From NCBI GenBank assembly GCA_021204845.1, contig JAJPYT010000156.1:1-40831 (forward strand): DNA of 40,831 nucleotides, in the 5' to 3' direction. Below are positions 33,308-40,831 of this stretch, piece after piece. Under the pieces are notes generated by a model. The model was given only the letters and a program-made list of their open reading frames with translations. It had not been told where the DNA came from and searched no databases. How positions within the stretch are numbered: position 1 is the first letter of the stretch; the number at the start of each line of letters is the position of its first letter. The stretch comes from Prevotellaceae bacterium (GTDB lineage Bacteria; Bacteroidota; Bacteroidia; Bacteroidales; Bacteroidaceae). A program made the position numbers and the translations under genes.

Positions 33308-33357
33308 AACAAAAAAGCCTCCCGCCATGTGATACACTTAGGCAGGAGGCTTTTGTT
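33308..33357. terminator. Bidirectional terminator between htpG and the GH127 gene
   Basis: AAAAGCCTCC plus CGCC on the left pairs with GGCAGGAGGCTTTT on the right (one mismatch in the inner part), flanked by AACAAAA and TTTTGTT. Symmetric A and T runs let it work on both strands, ending GH127 from the left-going side and backing up the htpG terminator. Confidence 0.8.
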
Positions 33358-33369
33358 ATCAGGGGAGAC

Positions 33370-35787
33370 TTACTCTATCTCCCATTCGAAGATGCCAGCA
33401 GAGTTGTCTTCAGGCAAATCCACCTCCATGCGCACGGAACTGGTTTCAACTTGCTGGAAGTGAACCGTATTTGCTCCGTCACGGCGGGTAGTGTAATCGT
33501 CTATGGCCTGTACAGGCTGCCACTGTCCGTCTGAGGCGAGATAGAGTATGCGCCATGCACGTGGCACACGGCATCCGCCCCATGGACTGTCGTCAAACCA
33601 ATAAACGGTGGAGCTGGAGAGAGACGTGCTCTGTGGCAAGTCATATTGCAACCATTCGGTTGTGGCTTGCTTGGGCCACCAGTGGTAGTAGGGAATGCTG
33701 CGGTCTTCGGCGTTTTTGGGCACGAGGCGGTCGTTAAGGGCGCTTAGCGACGGGGTGACCGTGCTGGCGGAGAGGCTGCTCATGCTGGCAAGTGAGGGTG
33801 GCAGGGCAGGAGAGGTGGCGCGAAGTTGTTGCGGCAACCAAACCATCATGCGCCCTGGACCACGGTGATTCCATGCGTAATATGGTATGAGCGTGAGCTT
33901 TTCGGCCTGTGTGGTGAGAGAACCCGTCTCGTCGAAGTTAAGCAGTTGAGCGTCTGTTGTCAAATCAGTGATGGGGTAGTCCGCGCCTTTTTCGGTGTGG
34001 AGCGAGGCTGCTTGCACTGCGAACTGCGGCTTTTGGTTGAGCAACATGCCTCCAAGGTCGAAGTCGTTGTCAGGAAATTCCGCGCAATAAACTATGGGAC
34101 CACGTTCCACAGAGACACGTCCTTGGTCGGCATCAACTTGCTCTAAGGCTGTGACTATACGGGGTTCCATATCGAAATGCACTTCCACTTTGTCGCCTTT
34201 CTTCCACTTGCGGTCTATGCCGAAGTAGCCGTTTTCCAGCTCTCCGCTAACTTCCTCACCATTCACGCGGATGCTGTAGCCGAGTTGTTTATTGTCAGAG
34301 TAGCTGTAAAGGTCGCTCGGCACCACTTGCCCGCGCACCCAGCCTGGTATGCGTATGCGCAGGCGGAATTGCCCGGCATTGTTCTGGTTAATGGTGATAT
34401 TGATGTCTCCCTCCCAAGGATAGTTGGTTTCCTGGGTGAGAGTAACCTTTTTGCCGCCCAGTTTTATCTCTGCCGTGTTGCCGCCGAAGAGGTTTACATA
34501 GAGGTCACGGTCTTTTGTCTGATAGAAATAACCTGGCACGGACGGGATGAAACGGCAGATATTGCTGGGGCAGCAAGCGCAGCCGAACCATGCCTGGCGC
34601 TGGTGCTGACCCATGGATTCCAGTGGGTTAGGGTAGAAGAAGCCACCGCCGTCGAGGGAGACTCCGCTGATAACACCGTTGTAGAGCGAGCGCTCCAGCA
34701 CATCGTAATATTTGCTCTCGCCGTGGAGGAGGAAGAGGCGATAATTCACGTAGACATTGCCAATTGCGGCGCAAGTCTCGCAGTAAGCCGACATGTTGGG
34801 CAGTTCATAGTTCTTGCCAAAAGCCTCACCGTTGCTCGTGGCACCTATGCCGCCAGTTATGTATAGTTTCTTGCTGACTATGTTGTCCCAGATGCGGTCT
34901 ATCGCCTTTATATAGTCGCTGTCTCCCGTAAGAGCCGCCACATCTGCCATTCCGCTGTACATGTATGCTGCGCGGACAGCGTGGCCCACAGCCTCGTCCT
35001 GCTCAATCACTGGCTTGTGAGCCTGGCTATATTCGTCTTTTCTTGAGGTTTTGCCTCTCATGTCGAGGAAGAACTTTGCCTCGTCGAGATACTTCTTGTC
35101 GCCCGTCACAACGTAGAGTTTAGCCAATGCCATCTCTGCAATCTGGTGCCCAGGCACTCTCACGAGTTGCCCTTCACCTGGACCAATCTCACGGCACACG
35201 CAGTCGGCGTAGCGTATGGCTATGTCGAGGAAGGTACGTTTGCCCGTTGCCTGATAGTGGGCAATGGCGCCCTCCACCATGTGACCCAGGTCGTAGAACT
35301 CATGGCTGAGGTCTTCCACTTTTTCCCAGCGCTTGCGCCCCGCCCATTCATGCGGGTGTTTCGGGTTCATGGTGCGGGCGGTATAGAGGTAGCCGTCTGG
35401 CTCCTGCGCGCTTGCCACTATTTGCAGCACCGAGTCGATATAGGCTTCCAACTGCTTGTCGGGATAGGTCTGGAGCAGGTAGCTTGCGCCCTCTATGGTT
35501 TTATAAACATCTGTGTCGTCGAAGGAATATCCTTTCACCTTCACGTTCGAGGTGTCCTCGCCCTTCAGCTGGCGCGCGGCAATCTCGAAGTTTTTGTATC
35601 GTCCTTCACTCTCGCATTTGCTGAATGCCAGCGGTATGGTCACCTCGCGGCTTGCCTGGAGGCGCTGTCCCCAGAAGGTTTCCTGTCCTATGCTCACGCT
35701 GGTGAAAGGCACGGGGTCGATTGGGTAGTTTTGAGCCATGGCTGTGGCACCGCACAGAATGGCTGTAATGGTAAGAAGTCTTTTCAT
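33370..35787 (-). CDS. Secreted GH127-family beta-L-arabinofuranosidase-like enzyme
   Basis: 805 residues from the ATG at 35787, giving a signal peptide MKRLLTITAILCGATAMAQ. The (alpha/alpha)6 barrel carries the unusual GH127 centre: CETC (residues 336-339) and CACC (403-406), matching the Glu338, Cys340, Cys417 and Cys418 Zn site of HypBA1, with the middle Cys of the second motif as nucleophile. Family members remove beta-L-arabinofuranosyl units from plant glycoproteins or pectic side chains. A C-terminal beta region (about 440 on) follows. The gene is 43 bp after ettA on the same strand but lacks a polysaccharide-utilisation neighbourhood, so its substrate is uncertain. Confidence 0.9.
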   Translation of the reverse strand: MKRLLTITAILCGATAMAQNYPIDPVPFTSVSIGQETFWGQRLQASREVTIPLAFSKCESEGRYKNFEIAARQLKGEDTSNVKVKGYSFDDTDVYKTIEGASYLLQTYPDKQLEAYIDSVLQIVASAQEPDGYLYTARTMNPKHPHEWAGRKRWEKVEDLSHEFYDLGHMVEGAIAHYQATGKRTFLDIAIRYADCVCREIGPGEGQLVRVPGHQIAEMALAKLYVVTGDKKYLDEAKFFLDMRGKTSRKDEYSQAHKPVIEQDEAVGHAVRAAYMYSGMADVAALTGDSDYIKAIDRIWDNIVSKKLYITGGIGATSNGEAFGKNYELPNMSAYCETCAAIGNVYVNYRLFLLHGESKYYDVLERSLYNGVISGVSLDGGGFFYPNPLESMGQHQRQAWFGCACCPSNICRFIPSVPGYFYQTKDRDLYVNLFGGNTAEIKLGGKKVTLTQETNYPWEGDINITINQNNAGQFRLRIRIPGWVRGQVVPSDLYSYSDNKQLGYSIRVNGEEVSGELENGYFGIDRKWKKGDKVEVHFDMEPRIVTALEQVDADQGRVSVERGPIVYCAEFPDNDFDLGGMLLNQKPQFAVQAASLHTEKGADYPITDLTTDAQLLNFDETGSLTTQAEKLTLIPYYAWNHRGPGRMMVWLPQQLRATSPALPPSLASMSSLSASTVTPSLSALNDRLVPKNAEDRSIPYYHWWPKQATTEWLQYDLPQSTSLSSSTVYWFDDSPWGGCRVPRAWRILYLASDGQWQPVQAIDDYTTRRDGANTVHFQQVETSSVRMEVDLPEDNSAGIFEWEIE

Positions 35788-35830
35788 GGTCAAAAGAGTA
35801 TATAACTAAAGTTTATTTTTTATTCTGATG

Positions 35831-37531
35831 TTAATTATCGTAGAGCTTGCGGTATCTGGCTTTCTTGGGCTCTTCTATGCCGAGGCGTTTGCACTTGTTT
35901 GTCTCGTATTCCGAGTAGCTTCCCTCGAAGAAGAACACCCGTCCGTCGCCCTCGTAGGCAAGGATATGGGTGCAGATGCGGTCGAGAAACCAGCGGTCGT
36001 GGCTTATAACCACGGCACAGCCGGCAAAGGCTTCCAGACCCTCCTCAAGGGCTCGCAGCGTGTTAACGTCTATGTCGTTTGTGGGCTCGTCCAAGAGAAG
36101 CACGTTGCCTTCCTGCTTCAGTGCCATAGCCAAATGCAGTCTGTTGCGCTCTCCGCCAGACAGCACGCCGCACTTCTTCTCCTGGTCAGCCCCCGAGAAG
36201 TTGAAGCGGCTCAGGTAGGCACGCGCGTTGATGTCCCGTCCGCCCATTCTTATGAACTCATTGCCCTGGCTTATCACTTGATAGACAGTTTCTTCAGCTT
36301 TTATGTCGGAGTGGCTTTGGTCCACGTATGCCAGTTTCACCGTTTCGCCCACCTCAAAGGTGCCTGCGTCTGCCTTCTCCAAGCCCATTATCATGCGAAA
36401 GAGCGTGGTTTTTCCAGCGCCGTTTGGTCCGATGACGCCTACTATTCCGTTAGGCGGCAGCGTGAAGTCAAGACCGTCTATCAGCTTTTTCTCTCCGTAT
36501 GCCTTGCACACGCCGTGCGCCTCTATCACTTTGTTGCCCAGTCGTGGGCCGTTGGGTATGAATATCTCCAACCTTTCCTCTCTCACCTTCTGCTCCTCGT
36601 TCAGCATTTTGTCGTAAGAGTTTAGGCGTGCCTTTCCCTTTGCCTGTCGGGCTTTTGGTGCCATGCGCACCCATTCGAGCTCACGCTCTAAGGTCTTCCG
36701 CCGTTTCGATGCCACTTTCTCCTCCATTGCCATTCGCTTGGTTTTCTGCTCAAGCCAGCCGCTGTAGTTTCCTTTCCAGGGTATGCCCTCACCGCGGTCG
36801 AGCTCCAGAATCCAGCCAGCCACGTCGTCGAGAAAATAGCGGTCGTGCGTCACGCAGATTACGGTGCCTTCATATTGTTGCAGATGCTGCTCCAGCCAGT
36901 CTATCGACTCCGCGTCCAAGTGGTTGGTGGGTTCGTCCAAGAGAAGCACATCAGGCTTTTGCAGCAGCAGACGGCACAGCGCCACGCGCCTGCGCTCACC
37001 GCCAGAGAGCGTGTCGCACCGTTGTTCGGCTGGAGGGCAACGCAGGGCATCCATGGCTCGCTCCAGTCGGCTTTCCAGATTCCATGCGTCCGTGCTGTCT
37101 ATTATGTCCTGCAACTCTGCCTGGCGTGCGAAGAGCTGGTTCATCTTTTCCTCGTCCTCGTAATACTCCGGCAGGGCGAACTTGTTGTTTATCTCCTCAT
37201 ATTCAGCGAGGGCGCTGACGGTTGCTTGCACTCCCTCCTTCACCACTTCCATCACGGTTTTCGTGTCGTCTACTTGCGGGTCTTGTGGCAGATAGCCCAC
37301 GCTGTAGCCTGGCGAGAATATCACCTTTCCCTGATATTGCTGCTCTATTCCGGCTATTATCTTCATTAGCGTGCTCTTGCCCGCTCCGTTCAGTCCTATT
37401 ATGCCTATCTTGGCTCCGTAGAAGAAGGAGAGATATATGTTCTTAAGTATCTGTTTCTGATTCTGTTGAATGGTTTTGCTCACGCCAACCATCGAGAAAA
37501 TAATCTTCTTGTCGTCTGTAGTTGTAGCCAT
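35831..37531 (-). CDS. ettA: ABC-F translational throttle ATPase EttA
   Basis: 566 residues, two ABC domains and no membrane segments. Walker A motifs are GLNGAGKST (46-54) and GPNGAGKTT (368-376); signatures LSGGERRRVAL and LSGGERNRLHLAM; a linker between them holds the basic arm (KTKRMAMEEKVASKRRKTLERELEWVRMAP). EttA binds the ribosomal E site and gates the first peptide bond according to energy state. Length and linker fit EttA better than Uup or resistance ABC-F proteins. menA ends 13 bp upstream, so they are likely cotranscribed. Confidence 0.93.
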   Translation of the reverse strand: MATTTDDKKIIFSMVGVSKTIQQNQKQILKNIYLSFFYGAKIGIIGLNGAGKSTLMKIIAGIEQQYQGKVIFSPGYSVGYLPQDPQVDDTKTVMEVVKEGVQATVSALAEYEEINNKFALPEYYEDEEKMNQLFARQAELQDIIDSTDAWNLESRLERAMDALRCPPAEQRCDTLSGGERRRVALCRLLLQKPDVLLLDEPTNHLDAESIDWLEQHLQQYEGTVICVTHDRYFLDDVAGWILELDRGEGIPWKGNYSGWLEQKTKRMAMEEKVASKRRKTLERELEWVRMAPKARQAKGKARLNSYDKMLNEEQKVREERLEIFIPNGPRLGNKVIEAHGVCKAYGEKKLIDGLDFTLPPNGIVGVIGPNGAGKTTLFRMIMGLEKADAGTFEVGETVKLAYVDQSHSDIKAEETVYQVISQGNEFIRMGGRDINARAYLSRFNFSGADQEKKCGVLSGGERNRLHLAMALKQEGNVLLLDEPTNDIDVNTLRALEEGLEAFAGCAVVISHDRWFLDRICTHILAYEGDGRVFFFEGSYSEYETNKCKRLGIEEPKKARYRKLYDN

Positions 37532-37544
37532 AGGGTGTGAGGGG

Positions 37545-38420
37545 TTATATTATTATTGTGAGTGACAGAGTGACGGCGAACACCAGTATGGAAAGCCCCG
37601 TGGCACCGAGCACACGGTTAAGTTCTGGACCCGCGTTTATCACTTTCATCTGGTAGCAGTTGCGCAGGTGCAGCAAAAGGTAAATGGCGAGCAGTAACAG
37701 CTGAACTCTCTTGCCGCAGGGCAGCAGCACCCAAAGAGACAGCGCCAGCGCCAACACGCCCACCAAGAGATAGAGCCAGAGGGTTAGTCTGCCGCCTAAA
37801 GCCACTGCCAGGGTACGCTTCCCGTTAGCCGCGTCCTGGTTTATGTCACGGTAATTGTTCACTATCAGCAGAGCGTCCGTCGCCAGCCCCATTGCCAGGG
37901 AGTAGAGTAGAACGCCTAAGGTGACAGTGGAGGCTTGAATATAATAGGTGGCGCAGACGGGAACAATGCCGAAAAACACCAGCACGAGCAGGTCGCCCAG
38001 CCCCAGTTCCGAGAGGACGGTGGAGTAGAGGTAACAGAAGACCACGCAGAGCAAGCCTATGCCTATCATCCACCATCCGCCCCAGATTACGAGCGGCAGA
38101 CCCGCGAGGCAAGAGAGAATGGTGAAAATCAGTATCCCTATGCGCATGGCACGTGGTGTTATCCAGCCTTGCGCGCAGGCTCTCTTCGGTCCTATGCGGT
38201 CTTGCTGGTCGCGTTTGTTGGTGAAGTCCACATAGTCGTTCACCAGATTGGCGGTTACCTGCATGAGCAGGGCAAAGAGCAGACACAGCACTGTGGGCTG
38301 CCACAGGAAGTGGTGGTCGGCGTATGCCGCGCTGGTTCCTACAAGCACGGGAGCCACTGCCCCGGAAAGAGTTTTGGGGCGAGCGGCGAGCATCCATGCC
38401 CATGGACCGTTAGTCTTCAT
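37545..38420 (-). CDS. menA: 1,4-dihydroxy-2-naphthoate polyprenyltransferase
   Basis: 291 residues with about eight to nine membrane segments. The UbiA-family Asp-rich motifs are NDYVDFTNKRDQQD (61-74) and YRDINQDAANGKRTLAV (about 192-208). The start RPKTLSGAVAPVLVGT is typical of MenA. It attaches the isoprenoid tail to DHNA in menaquinone synthesis. The gene starts 11 bp inside the end of the small secreted-protein gene and ends 13 bp before ettA. Confidence 0.93.
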   Translation of the reverse strand: MKTNGPWAWMLAARPKTLSGAVAPVLVGTSAAYADHHFLWQPTVLCLLFALLMQVTANLVNDYVDFTNKRDQQDRIGPKRACAQGWITPRAMRIGILIFTILSCLAGLPLVIWGGWWMIGIGLLCVVFCYLYSTVLSELGLGDLLVLVFFGIVPVCATYYIQASTVTLGVLLYSLAMGLATDALLIVNNYRDINQDAANGKRTLAVALGGRLTLWLYLLVGVLALALSLWVLLPCGKRVQLLLLAIYLLLHLRNCYQMKVINAGPELNRVLGATGLSILVFAVTLSLTIII

Positions 38421-38844
38421 CGTCAGCGTCTTTTTGTTTGCCTTGCACCTTACTCTTTTTGTCGTTCAGCAGGTCGAAGCATTTATATGTCTTCTTTGCC
38501 GAAAGCACGGTGCAGAACTCGGTGGTGTATTTCTTCTTCACGGCGGTCTCCTTGCTCTCGGCTGCCCATTTCAGCGAGAGCAGCTTGGTGGCCTGGTCGT
38601 TAGTCAGGGTCTGGCTGCTTATGTTGCTCTTCAGTTTGCTTTTCAGTGCGTTGTAGTCGTCGCTGGCGGCTTTCTTCTCCTTCAGGTAGGCTTCCAGCAG
38701 GGGGCGCAGTTTCTTTTGTGTGTCGCTGTTTATGCCCAGATTCTTAAGCACATAGTTCACCCTCGCGTCACGGTTGCTCTGCGCCAGGCACACTGTGGCG
38801 AAAGGGCAGAGAGCCAAAGCCAGAATAATGATAATCTTTCTCAT
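38410..38844 (-). CDS. Small secreted helical protein of unknown function
   Basis: 144 residues: a signal peptide (MRKIIIILALALCPFATVCLAQ) then a highly charged, almost entirely helical mature part, rich in Lys, Asp and Glu (LKKLRPLLEAYLKEKKAASDDYNALKSKLK-type pattern) ending in an acidic Asp-Glu tail. One Cys pair (FCTVLSAKKTYKCF) may form a disulfide. It resembles small periplasmic helical-hairpin chaperone-like proteins, but I recognise no family. The stop overlaps menA by 11 bp, so it is the first gene of the menA-ettA group, driven by the promoter at 38876-38906. Confidence 0.8.
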   Translation of the reverse strand: MRKIIIILALALCPFATVCLAQSNRDARVNYVLKNLGINSDTQKKLRPLLEAYLKEKKAASDDYNALKSKLKSNISSQTLTNDQATKLLSLKWAAESKETAVKKKYTTEFCTVLSAKKTYKCFDLLNDKKSKVQGKQKDADDED

Positions 38845-38875
38845 ATAAGCGCGGTATTAACTTTCTTAATCCTAA

Positions 38876-38906
38876 CAAAGGTAGCAACAAAAAGTCCAAT
38901 TCGCAA
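38876..38906 (-). promoter_or_regulatory. Promoter of the menA group (TTG - N20 - TACCTTTG, minus strand)
   Basis: On the plus strand CAAAGGTA at 38876-38883 and CAA at 38904-38906 read as TTG, 20 bp, TACCTTTG on the minus strand. The downstream ATG is at 38844, 31 bp away. Fits the consensus closely and is divergent from the dnaB promoter. Confidence 0.8.
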
Positions 38907-38931
38907 GTAAAGGGAACAAGTTTCGGCAAAA

Positions 38932-38963
38932 TTTGTGTATATCGGCAATTGTTTCTATATTTG
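38932..38963 (+). promoter_or_regulatory. Promoter of dnaB (TTTG - N20 - TATATTTG)
   Basis: TTTG at 38932-38935, 20 bp, TATATTTG at 38956-38963 followed by C. The ATG is at 38989. This is a textbook match and fixes the dnaB start after it. Confidence 0.85.
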
Positions 38964-38988
38964 CGAAGCTAAAACAGCAACGGGATAT

Positions 38989-40557
38989 ATGGCAGGAACT
39001 TCATCTGACAAAGGATCTCGCAGCCGGCAGAAGACGAAGGTTGTGGAGGTGCCAAGCGTCGACTCTTTCGGTCGCAAGCAGCCGCAACAGCTTGATTTCG
39101 AGGCTGCCGTGCTGGGTGCCTTGCTTGTCGAGCAGGACGCTTATTACCGCGTGTCCAACTTCTTGAAGCCCGATGCCTTCTATGACCACCGCCACCAGCT
39201 CATCTACGATGCCATCCAGTCTCTGGCTGTCAGCCAGCGCCCTGTCGATGTGCTCACCGTGCCGCAGTACCTGCAGACCCAGGGAAAACTGGAAGAGGCT
39301 GGCGGAGCGTATTATGTTGCGGGGTTGGCTCAGAATGTGGTCACCAGTGCCCATATAGAGTATCAGGCAAAGATTCTCATGCAGAAGTACCAGGCGCGTC
39401 GGCTCATCACCTTTGCCAGCCGTGTCTCGCGCGACGCTTTCGACGAGACTACCGACGTGGCAGACCTCATGCAATTTGCCGAGGCGAGCCTCTTCGAGCT
39501 CTCTCAGCAGACCCAGACCAGCTCTTACACGCAGATAAATCCCATCATTCACCAGGCGTACGACCAGTTGCAGAAGGCGGCGCAGCGCTCCGACGGTCTT
39601 TCGGGTCTCGCCTCTGGTTTCGAGGATTTGGACCGCAAGACCAGCGGCTGGCAGAACAGCGACCTCATCATCGTTGCGGCGCGTCCCGCCATGGGAAAGA
39701 CGGCTTTCATGCTTTCAATGATTAAACAGATGGCTGTCGACCAGCATGTGCCTGTCGCCATGTTCTCGCTTGAGATGTCCTCTGTGCAGCTGGTCAACCG
39801 CCTTATAGTCAATGTGTGCGAGATACCAGGCGAGAAGATTAAGAGCGGGCAGTTGCGCCCCGATGAGTGGAACCAGCTCGACTCGCGCATAAGCCAGCTA
39901 ATAGATGCGCCGATATTTGTGGACGACACTCCCTCGCTCAGCATCTTCGAGTTGCGCACCAAAGCCCGCCGTCTGGTTCGTGAGCACAGCGTGCGCGCCA
40001 TAATGATAGACTACCTCCAGCTCATGAACGCCAGTGGTGTCAACTTCGGCAGCCGACAGGAGGAGGTATCCACCATCAGCCGCAACCTCAAGGCTCTTGC
40101 CAAGGAACTCGACATACCCGTTATCGCCCTCAGCCAGCTCAACCGTGGCGTGGAGAACCGCGAGGGCAACGAGGGCAAGCGCCCCCAGCTGAGCGACCTG
40201 CGCGAGTCTGGAGCCATAGAGCAGGATGCCGACATGGTCTGTTTCATCCATCGCCCTGAGTATTATAAGATTTATGAGGATGACCGAGGCAACGACCTCC
40301 GAGGCAAGGCTGAGATTATTATAGCCAAGCACCGCAATGGACCCGTGGGTGAGGTGTTGCTTACCTTCCAGGCGCAGTTCGCCCGTTTCCAGAATCTCAC
40401 GGACAGTTCCTACGTTCCCCTGCCTGGTGAGAGCAGCGTAGTTGCCAGAATGCAGAAGGACGAGATAGACGCCATCAACTCCATGAATGTTAACATTCCC
40501 CTCGACAGCGATTCCTTAGACCTGCCCTCCGGTCCTGACGCTCCTCCCCCTTATTAA
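38989..40557 (+). CDS. dnaB: Replicative DNA helicase
   Basis: 522 residues from the ATG at 38989; in-frame codons further upstream lie in the promoter. A basic start (SRSRQKTK) precedes the N-terminal domain that begins QLDFEAAVLGALLVEQDAYY (about residue 37) and binds primase. The RecA-like C-terminal motor has Walker A ARPAMGKT near residues 231-238, the Walker B region IMIDYLQLM, and motif QLNRGVENREGNEGKRPQLSDLRESGAIEQDADM, where the Arg finger lies. DnaB forms the hexamer that unwinds the fork. The tail beyond about 490 is low-complexity and acidic. Divergent from the menA group. Confidence 0.95.
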   Translation: MAGTSSDKGSRSRQKTKVVEVPSVDSFGRKQPQQLDFEAAVLGALLVEQDAYYRVSNFLKPDAFYDHRHQLIYDAIQSLAVSQRPVDVLTVPQYLQTQGKLEEAGGAYYVAGLAQNVVTSAHIEYQAKILMQKYQARRLITFASRVSRDAFDETTDVADLMQFAEASLFELSQQTQTSSYTQINPIIHQAYDQLQKAAQRSDGLSGLASGFEDLDRKTSGWQNSDLIIVAARPAMGKTAFMLSMIKQMAVDQHVPVAMFSLEMSSVQLVNRLIVNVCEIPGEKIKSGQLRPDEWNQLDSRISQLIDAPIFVDDTPSLSIFELRTKARRLVREHSVRAIMIDYLQLMNASGVNFGSRQEEVSTISRNLKALAKELDIPVIALSQLNRGVENREGNEGKRPQLSDLRESGAIEQDADMVCFIHRPEYYKIYEDDRGNDLRGKAEIIIAKHRNGPVGEVLLTFQAQFARFQNLTDSSYVPLPGESSVVARMQKDEIDAINSMNVNIPLDSDSLDLPSGPDAPPPY

Positions 40558-40601
40558 ATGGGCGTGGCGTAGGCTGATTCTCTCATTACTTTAAGAGATT
40601 A
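40558..40601. other. dnaB downstream spacer
   Basis: 44 bp between the dnaB stop and the first GGGTGTGTCAAAAT copy. A weak TTCTCT/AAGAGA pairing (about 40578-40598) is present without a T-run; no clear terminator is seen. Confidence 0.3.
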
Positions 40602-40650
40602 GGGTGTGTCAAAATAATAAATCGCAAGCAGTCCGGGGGTGTGTCAAAAT
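40602..40650. repeat. Diverged tandem repeat with the 14-mer GGGTGTGTCAAAAT
   Basis: GGGTGTGTCAAAAT at 40602-40615 and 40637-40650, each followed by a similar ~16-bp tail (AAATCGCAAGCAG against AAATTGCCAGCGG, about 10 of 13 matching). Period 35 bp. The same 13-mer occurs at 16075. Confidence 0.75.
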
Positions 40651-40664
40651 GGGAAATTGCCAGC

Positions 40665-40831
40665 GGAAAGAGCGCCGAAGGTGCTCCCCTTTGGTAGCCG
40701 CGGGCCTTTACGGCCTGCGGTTAAGGAACGAGCAGGGAGTGAGAGCCGAAGGTTCTCTCCGTTATTCCGTGGGTTGCAACCCACGGCAGAGGGTTATAAC
40801 CCTCTGAATATTAGAGGGTACCTTCGGCACC
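40665..40831. repeat. Compound palindrome array (REP-like), continuing off the window
   Basis: In order: an IR CCGCGGGCC (40698-40706) and GGCCTGCGG (40712-40720); CCGTGGGTTGCAACCCACGG (40767-40786), perfect; CAGAGGGTTATAACCCTCTG (40787-40806), perfect and directly adjacent. GCCGAAGGT occurs at 40674 and 40745 and inverted at 40820. No gene: the readings through this region are simple by-products of the repeats. It is cut by the window end. Confidence 0.75.

Noticed and set aside
38845-38988. Replication origin beside dnaB
   Set aside because: No DnaA box (TTATCCACA-like) or clustered repeats are visible in the short region; the promoters account for it.
40604-40807. A 67-residue reading through the right-edge repeats
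   Set aside because: It is made from the palindromic repeats and has no signal of coding; treated as repeat DNA.

Overview
The window looks like a chromosomal segment of a Bacteroidales bacterium, probably Prevotella-like; the genus is not proven. Three things point there. Many genes carry the Bacteroidota -7 promoter box TAnnTTTG, four of them with a TTG or TTTG about 20 bp upstream. The gene content is typical of the order: TamL-type lipoprotein, DUF4270, PPi-dependent phosphofructokinase, a solo starch-synthase domain beside panC, and methylmalonyl-CoA epimerase. Shine-Dalgarno sequences are scarce. Most of the window is housekeeping DNA; accessory-like signal sits mainly in the intergenic DNA.

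Layout. 248-2604 (+): an MBOAT O-acyltransferase and a membrane-anchored SGNH-like partner, a likely surface-polymer acylation pair. 2605-2916: a tandem 23-bp repeat and a hairpin beside a promoter. 2917-3984 (+): Fic protein with its own inhibitory motif. 4144-6518 (+): tightly overlapping nitroreductase, DUF2520, KdsC and Maf genes, followed by a lipoprotein, a TonB-dependent receptor and methylmalonyl-CoA epimerase (to 9973). 10023-11232 (-): panD and panC, divergent from a one-domain starch-synthase-like gene and a DUF4270 lipoprotein (to 13697). 13706-15946 (-): TamL. 16239-18674 (-): a secreted protein with a Ser/Thr/Asn/Gly/Arg tail, ispE, and a solo RecB-like nuclease-fold protein. 18868-20678 (+): AMP nucleosidase and holA.

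20679-22515 is the least housekeeping-like part: 730 bp of AT-rich non-coding DNA, an XRE-family regulator, then about 640 bp of nested palindromes and repeats, including a 247-bp MITE-like element with ~51-bp inverted ends. 22516-25747 (+): pyrK, pyrD and yifB, overlapping. 25893-28432 (+): PPi-PFK and a GH25 muramidase. 28541-33109 (+): clpC and htpG, 3 bp apart. 33370-38844 (-): small secreted protein, menA, ettA and a GH127 arabinofuranosidase. 38989-40557 (+): dnaB, divergent from the previous group with two clean promoters. 40602-40831: a palindrome-rich array that runs off the window end.

I saw no rRNA, tRNA, transposase, integrase, phage gene or CRISPR array. The best candidates for something undescribed are the palindromic element at 21991-22400, the starch-synthase-like protein lacking the substrate motif, the Fic gene with an operator-like hairpin, the lone nuclease-fold protein beside ispE, and the modular palindromes at the right edge.
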